Origin: Cyclina sinensis
Taxonomy: Eukaryota > Mollusca > Bivalvia > Venerida > Veneridae
Direction of reading: 5' to 3'
Assembly: GCA_012932295.1 (NCBI GenBank)
Contig: JAAONU010000016.1
Span: 14,300,111-14,364,110 of the forward strand
DNA length: 64,000 nucleotides
Shown here piece after piece: positions 61,201 through 64,000 of the stretch; the stretch's first letter is position 1; each line of letters opens with the position of its first letter. A program made the position numbers and the translations under genes. A model generated the notes under the pieces. It did not search any database and had not been told where the DNA came from. It worked only from the letters and a program-made list of their open reading frames with translations.

Positions 61201-63037
61201 TACATAAACATTTTCAACAATATACAACGTGTATCATTCCGGAAAAAGGAAACGTTGCCGAATATTGTCTATCAGATGCACAAATCGTATCAGGTGAAAC
61301 AGACCATAATTATATCATTAATACTCGAAATGATATACACTACTTTTAACAGCCTTTCGCTTGACTTTAATCTTACCTTCTATATCAAAACCTTCTTCTT
61401 TTTCGCAAAGAGATCGTTTGCATTTGGCCGAGAATGTTGTTGGCTTTGAAATTTGTCTTCGGTCGTCATGCACCTCAGAAAACACCTCGCTGATAAGGCG
61501 ATGATGCGGCACGGTTTTCATAACATTCTTTTTGTCCATGTGCCGACACTTAACAAATGTAAGTGCCAGAACAGTCGCTGCCGTACATGCCATTTTCCAT
61601 GTTTTTTTTGTTTTGCTAGCGGCGATCGTAAGAACTATACATTCGTGAAAATTACTACATGTACCGTTCCGTATACCGTACACGGGAAAATACTCGATTC
61701 GGTCGATGAAGCAGCAAATGGCACAAATGGCATAAAATAATTTAGGGTCGGCGCCAAAACGATAGGGTCGGTCGGGTTACCGGAACCACGATATTATTTT
61801 GTTTTGGCCTAATGAACAAAAGAAACCCTATGTACAAGAAATATGGATTGAACGTTTATAAAATTAGTGTTAAATCTATATGATACTTACATTTTACATT
61901 ATTTTTGTGAGCTATGGGGATTCGATAGGGCAGAAAATATAGAAAGAGGCATAACGTCCGTGCGGGGTGGGGGGGGGGGAATTCGGGAATTCAGACCAGT
62001 GACCTCTTGCAAAGGTGTTTATATATACGGGCCAGTTTAAGTTATCTTAAAAAAGTGAAGTATTTTGTAAAAAATGTATATTTACTTCAAAAATGTGTAA
62101 AAGTTATATGCAGTAAAGGTAATTAAAAAAAATATGAATGTAAAAGTAAAATATTATCAATGCATCGAAGAGTCGACTTTTCCCATTACTTAATAAAGTC
62201 AATTGATTGTTCACCTTGCATGTATCTGTGTAGATATGTCATCCATCGGTGAGATTAAGGGGTTAAACGTAATCAATTTATGGACATGGACTTTGCCTGC
62301 ATTAGAAAAAAGATAATTTCTTAAAAGATAACTTGCATTTTTCATGTAAACTAAGAAAACAAAGTAATTCATTTATTTAGTATAAATATATAATACAATT
62401 GCACACAACTGTGACAAAGTAAATTGCATAGGACACACATCTACAAATTCACCAATTTGTAATTATTTTTCAATTTTGAAAAAAAAACTGTGCTGAATCG
62501 TTATAATACTTTGTGGCAAGTCGTTAATTGTTTAAAATGTGTATTCCTTACACTTTTGAAAACTGTGGCGAATCATTATTACTTTGTGGCGAATCGTTAA
62601 CTGACTTGTGGTGAATCGTGAATTTCTGTGGCGAATCGTTATTGAGGCGAATCGTTACTGTGGCGAATCGTTACATATTCCAAAATCTTTACCAGTTATG
62701 TTAATACACATCTATATCTATAACCCAACAATCGATTTCCGATTATGACTGGGTGTGACAGAATGGTAGTTCTTTCGGAGGAAACCAAATGGATTTATTT
62801 AGAAAGATAATTTGTAACTGAAATGAAAAATCAAACTCAGAGAAATGCAAAACTTAGATTTTGAACAGTTTTCCAACCTTTCAACTTTAGACCGAGTAAT
62901 TTCTGCCGCTCAGTCCGAACCCCTGTTTCCCTTTCTATCAATTTTTTCATGTCCGAGACTGTCTGTTGACTTGTCAGTTCTGTTAACTTGTATTCTTTTC
63001 CACTCCATTTTACACAAACTTCTAATGCGTCTGCCAT
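46276..63037 (-). CDS. UBLCP1: UBLCP1: ubiquitin-like domain-containing CTD phosphatase 1, nine exons, complete
   Basis: This HAD-family phosphatase binds the 19S proteasome through its N-terminal ubiquitin-like domain and regulates nuclear 26S proteasomes (known for the family). Minus-strand coding exons: 62878..63037, 50718..50809, 49811..49896, 49232..49347, 48273..48371, 47634..47770, 47175..47288, 46818..46945, 46276..46378. They total 1035 nt, 344 residues plus stop; human UBLCP1 is 318. Start [11 protein letters not shown] follows CCATGG at 63035; an in-frame ATG lies 24 nt upstream. The UBL domain covers about residues 1-83 ([28 protein letters not shown]). The catalytic DIDYT loop (Asp145, Asp147) is in exon 4, [13 protein letters not shown] in exons 5-6, and MFDDIRRNF (Asp253, Asp254) in exon 7. 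All phases agree. Odd points: the intron 1 donor is GTTGGA, intron 1 is about 12 kb and full of transposons, and exon 4 ends in a tandem repeat. Splice sites elsewhere are ordinary. Confidence 0.96.
49113..49256 (-). repeat. 36-bp tandem repeat (four copies) spanning the UBLCP1 exon 4 / intron 4 boundary
   Basis: Four 36-bp units at 49113, 49149, 49185 and 49221. Only the unit at 49221-49256 holds the true end of exon 4 and its donor (TTTG then GTAGGTTTT, exon edge 49232). The other three, further into the intron, each copy the last ~24 coding bases and the donor. Read through, each unit adds [12 protein letters not shown], 12 residues in frame without a stop. In the second unit the donor reads GCAGGT instead of GTAGGT. 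So the intron starts with a ladder of near-identical decoy exon ends carrying duplicated catalytic-motif sequence. Confidence 0.95.
51735..51945 (+). mobile_element. tRNA-derived SINE, family 2
   Basis: tRNA-like head: GCAGTGGTCCAGGGACACCT, AGATCTGGAGGTTGCTAG and a good B box GGTTGCTAGTTCAAATCCCA. The tail has TTGCCTGCCTAGCATAGTCA then GTATTGATTG. The tail phrase recurs at 60636 (CCTGCCTAGTATAGTCAGTA). It is in UBLCP1 intron 1, in antisense orientation to the gene. Confidence 0.7.
52051..52842. mobile_element. TA-flanked element with CAGTACGCGCC ends, copy 1
   Basis: 792 bp. The left end is CAGTACGCGCCAGGAGGAAC and the right end, reversed, CAGAACGCACCAGGAAGAAC. TA lies outside each end (52049-52050 and 52843-52844). 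No ORF of note, so it is non-autonomous. CpG-rich subterminal parts (TTATTTCGCGGACGC, CCGCCGCGATATTTGGTGAC) contrast with AT-rich flanks. TA target with CAGT ends fits a Tc1/mariner-type MITE; inference. Confidence 0.75.
52893..53718. mobile_element. TA-flanked element with CAGTACGCGCC ends, copy 2
   Basis: 826 bp, closely similar to copy 1 along its length and in the same orientation. The ends match over 21 of 22 positions (CAGTACGCGCCAGGAGGAAC against CAGTACGTGCCAGGAGGAAC). TA flanks at 52891-52892 and 53719-53720. It is only 50 bp from copy 1. The spacer resembles part of the 130-bp repeat that follows, so both seem inserted into that array. Confidence 0.8.
53722..54375. repeat. Tandem array of about 130-bp units, interrupted
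   Basis: Four units share CCAAATGAAAGTGGGTGCCA, GAACGGCATAAATGAGACTA, GGGCGCCCATTCTGT and TTTTATGAAATGAGATGTTT. A block at about 53934-54112 interrupts one unit. Traces of the unit also lie between the two TA elements upstream (about 52843-52892). Confidence 0.85.
54012..54108. repeat. Palindromic repeats of GTCTAGRGGTACGGA
   Basis: 54044-54073 is a perfect 30-bp palindrome (arms GTCTAGAGGTACGGA and TCCGTACCTCTAGAC). 54079-54108 is a second, with one mismatch. A single reversed half-unit (GTCCGTACCCCTAGAC) lies at 54013. Five half-units in about 97 bp. They form the end of the block that interrupts the 130-bp array. Confidence 0.9.
54433..54441 (+). repeat. Target site duplication, left copy (CAAAATCTT)
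   Basis: Nine bases identical to 62681-62689 and directly abutting the outer terminal inverted repeats. Confidence 0.85.
54449..54558 (+). repeat. Left subterminal array of TAACGATTCGCCACA
   Basis: Six direct copies with substitutions (TAACGATTTGCCAC, TAACGATTCACCACA, TAACAACTCGCCACA) spaced 14-23 bp. Such arrays commonly bind the element's own transposase, which is known for other families; function here is inferred. Confidence 0.9.
55742..61683 (-). CDS. Four-exon gene for a DDE-like transposase of about 1156 residues, family unassigned
   Basis: Minus-strand exons: A 61377..61683 (or from ATG 61593, [11 protein letters not shown]), B 60730..60973, C 60003..60129, D 55742..58624. Junctions GT/AG; phases 1, 2, 0 join with no stop. 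From 61593 the product is 1156 residues, from 61683 1186. Exon D alone is open for 960 codons. Numbered from 61593: a first acidic motif [17 protein letters not shown] (about 625), a second [16 protein letters not shown] (about 729-733), then [19 protein letters not shown] with Glu about 773. This is the order of a DDE RNase H-like nuclease, about 40 residues between the last Asp and Glu. A lysine-rich linker ([11 protein letters not shown]) precedes a Cys-rich C-terminus (CIEC, YCKH, CSYC, CDDC), probably zinc binding. A related ORF set is common in invertebrate genomes as far as I recall, but I cannot name the superfamily. Intactness suggests recent activity. Intron sites hold a nested SINE and a LINE piece. 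Confidence 0.8.
59040..59285 (-). mobile_element. tRNA-derived SINE (Ser/Leu-like head) nested in the transposase gene
   Basis: On the minus strand GGGTCTCTGTGGCCGAGCGG (A box TGGCCGAGCGG, typical of class II tRNAs with a long variable arm) is followed by ATGGACTTGCAATCTCTCAG and the B box GGTTTGAATC. A body of about 170 bp follows, with CCGACGGTCGGTGG-like stretches. It lies in intron C-D, so it inserted into the already resident element. Confidence 0.8.
60250..60545 (+). pseudogene. 3' end of a LINE ORF2, nested in transposase intron B-C
   Basis: The plus strand encodes [20 protein letters not shown], then SFFPRTIRL, a TGA in place of the usual Trp codon, [20 protein letters not shown] and a stop. 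The FFPRTIRxWNxLP layout is the usual C-terminal end of CR1/Jockey-like LINE ORF2 proteins. It is 5'-truncated, as LINE insertions normally are, and inactive. A SINE family 2 tail (CCTGCCTAGTATAGTCAGTA) follows at 60636-60680. Confidence 0.7.
62512..62673 (-). repeat. Right subterminal array of TAACGATTCGCCACA (inverted)
   Basis: Seven clear copies in inverted orientation relative to the left array (starts 62512, 62564, 62585, 62607, 62627, 62643, 62659) and a weaker one near 62488. The outermost copies match the 15-mer best. Confidence 0.9.
62681..62689 (+). repeat. Target site duplication, right copy (CAAAATCTT)
   Basis: Identical to 54433-54441 and abutting the right inverted repeat. Confidence 0.85.
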
Positions 63038-63164
63038 GGCGTAAGCGTTAGAAATACACAACGTGAGGATAGCTACGGTCAGAATGAATAAGGGGAGAAT
63101 ATTGCGGAGGAGCTTAGACAGCGGTTACTTCCCATTCATATAAGGAGAGATAACTGCGAAGAGA

Positions 63165-63365
63165 TTGGTTAGACAGGAGAGATTGATCAGTGGTAACGCG
63201 CTGGACTGGTAACCAAGGGATCGCAAGATCGACCCCCCCACTCCTCTACTTACATTACTAATTGTCTTCGGATGAGACGTTCTGCCAAATAGACACGTGG
63301 TCCTGGACCCGTGCTCATTATGGTACACTGAGCATGCAAAAGAACCAGGGGTGTCTCTATAGGGG
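63165..63365 (+). mobile_element. tRNA-derived SINE, family 1, 3'-truncated
   Basis: Head GATCAGTGGTAACGCGCTGG, ACTGGTAACCAAGGGATCGC and AAGATCGACC; body CGGATGAGACGTTCTGCC and GAGCATGCAAAAGAACCAGG as in the copy at 8645. It ends near GTGTCTCTATAGGGG, where another repeat begins. It lies just upstream of the UBLCP1 start codon (about 130 bp), so it may sit in or near the promoter. Confidence 0.8.
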
Positions 63366-63565
63366 TGCTAGTCGTTTCGTCAACCAACCGTTTCGTCGAA
63401 TTGATTACATATAGTAAATGAAAAGTCGTTTCGTCAACCTGATTATTCAATTGGCGAAAAGTCTGAAATATTTCACACTTTCCACCTATTGAATATTCAT
63501 GCGTGATTCGAACTCCCATCTCCCGCGTGACATCCAAACACCCTAACCACTGGGATGTTTTTCAT
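63366..63565 (-). mobile_element. SINE with tRNA-Asp-like head and GTCGTTTCGTCAACC repeats
   Basis: On the minus strand CCCAGTGGTTAGGGTGTT (A box) is followed by GATGTCACGCGGGAGATGGG and the B box GGAGTTCGAATCAC. The GTCACGCGGGAGA part resembles tRNA-Asp(GTC). The other end (63366-63450) holds three copies of a CGTTTCGTCAACC-like motif. The acceptor stem does not pair convincingly, so it is not called as a tRNA gene. Confidence 0.65.
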
Positions 63566-64000
63566 TAAGAAGCCAAATCGTCCGCTTTCAAAAATAGTCC
63601 AGCTACAATAAAAATTACAATGTATATTTCATCTACTTTATAATTTCTGTGTGAAAATTATCAAATACAACTTTGCTTTTCAGTGCAAAGCATGTTGTAA
63701 GATTTCAAATTAATGAATGAAGAACATGAAATACATTCATCTATGGATAAGACGAAATGCATGGCTGAACGGCGATTTCAAGCATTTTTGGAAATGCTAA
63801 TACTTGTATTTATACAATTATAAGAAGGTGTGCACTAGACCGTAACAATAGATAGGAGCTTAGGCTTTATAAATAACTCATAAATATAAATATATTTTAA
63901 ATAAGACCTCATTGAACCCCAACAAGAAAAAGCTATAGCTCTATTACCAAATCAAACAACAAGAATTCTAAAAGACACCAATAAAATTTGAATTAAAACA
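63566..64000. other. AT-rich right edge, nothing recognised
   Basis: Upstream of UBLCP1 and the SINEs. No exon, repeat or RNA gene could be supported. Confidence 0.4.

Larger units (their letters stand above)
55393..61809. mobile_element. Inner element, 6417 bp, enclosing the DDE-like gene
   Basis: Inverted repeats at 55393-55426 and 61776-61809 match at 31 of 34 positions (GGCCAAAACAAAATAATA, GTGGTTC, GGTAAC conserved). TAA lies outside each end (55390-55392 and 61810-61812), consistent with a 3-bp target duplication. The enclosed gene starts about 217 bp from the right end and stops 349 bp from the left end, the compact layout of an autonomous transposon. TAA targets and GG-starting ends recall PIF/Harbinger, but the protein is far longer and different. 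Two AATAAA motifs (minus strand, 55466 and 55484) lie inside the left end as likely polyadenylation signals. Confidence 0.75.
54442..62680. mobile_element. Outer DNA transposon, 8239 bp, in UBLCP1 intron 1
   Basis: Terminal inverted repeats at 54442-54463 and 62659-62680 match at 21 of 22 positions; they start GAAAATGTAACG and contain TAACGATTCGCCACA. A perfect 9-bp target duplication CAAAATCTT abuts both ends. Subterminal arrays carry about six copies of the 15-mer on the left (54449, 54465, 54479, 54502, 54523, 54544) and seven to eight inverted copies on the right (62512 to 62673). The interior 55393-61809 is bounded by a second inverted repeat and holds the only gene. The shell outside that (951 and 871 bp) is non-coding. 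A 9-bp duplication is usual for Mutator-like elements and also seen in Merlin; the superfamily is not established. Either one element with two sets of ends or, more likely, a non-autonomous element hosting another. Confidence 0.88.

Noticed and set aside
55393..61809. Assignment of the inner element to PIF/Harbinger
   Set aside because: TAA flanks and GG ends fit, but a ~1156-residue protein with a Cys-rich tail and no Myb-type partner does not.
54442..62680. Assignment of the outer element to the Mutator superfamily
   Set aside because: The 9-bp duplication fits, but the protein lacks the usual spacing of the Mutator DDE/C-x2-H signature and may belong to the inner element; left unassigned.
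63495..63562. Functional tRNA-Asp gene on the minus strand
   Set aside because: A and B boxes and part of the anticodon arm match, but a paired acceptor stem and proper D and T arms are not evident, so a SINE head fits better.

Overview
The window looks like nuclear DNA of a mollusc, most likely a bivalve. This is an inference from AT-rich spliced genes, tRNA-derived SINEs, arrays rich in GTGACCTTGACC-type runs, and many short inverted-repeat elements. Genes are split into small exons with GT/AG junctions. No prokaryotic features, rRNA, intact tRNA gene or CRISPR were seen. Exon boundaries below were derived by hand from splice consensus, reading-phase agreement and protein family similarity. 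No alignment could be run.

Region 1 (about 1-40.1 kb) is a cluster of SLC23 / nucleobase-ascorbate transporter (NAT/NCS2) genes. Copy A (minus strand, exons 1-4 at 10079..3332) is in frame and leaves the window on the left. Copy P (plus strand, 14448..18021) is a decayed opposite-strand relative with exons 8-11. Copy B (minus, 24695..18595) keeps exons 3 and 5-11, but exons 1, 2 and 4 are gone. Copy C (minus, 39951..30453) has all eleven exons but carries a 1-bp frameshift in exon 5 and a TGG-to-TGA nonsense change in exon 6. B and C are tandem duplicates joined near 30.1 kb, and A and B share introns and upstream DNA. Minisatellites, MITEs, a LINE reverse-transcriptase remnant and SINEs differ between the copies and record their history.

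Region 2 (about 40-46 kb) is intergenic DNA made largely of degenerate mollusc-type repeats.

Region 3 (46.3-63.0 kb, minus) holds a complete nine-exon gene for UBLCP1, the ubiquitin-like-domain CTD phosphatase of the nuclear proteasome. Nine exons join in phase to 344 codons. Exon 4 ends inside a four-copy 36-bp tandem repeat that also copies the 5' splice site. Intron 1 is about 12 kb because it is full of mobile DNA: a SINE, two ~800-bp TA-flanked elements, a 130-bp tandem array, and an apparently nested pair of DNA transposons.

The nested pair is the main discovery candidate. The outer element (54442..62680) has 22-bp terminal inverted repeats, a perfect 9-bp target duplication and opposed arrays of a TAACGATTCGCCACA motif. 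Inside it, 55393..61809 has a second, unrelated pair of 34-bp inverted repeats flanked by TAA. This inner segment tightly encloses an intact four-exon gene for a protein of about 1156 residues with DDE-like acidic motifs and a Cys-rich C-terminus. I cannot assign it to a known transposase superfamily. The right edge holds two more tRNA-derived SINEs.
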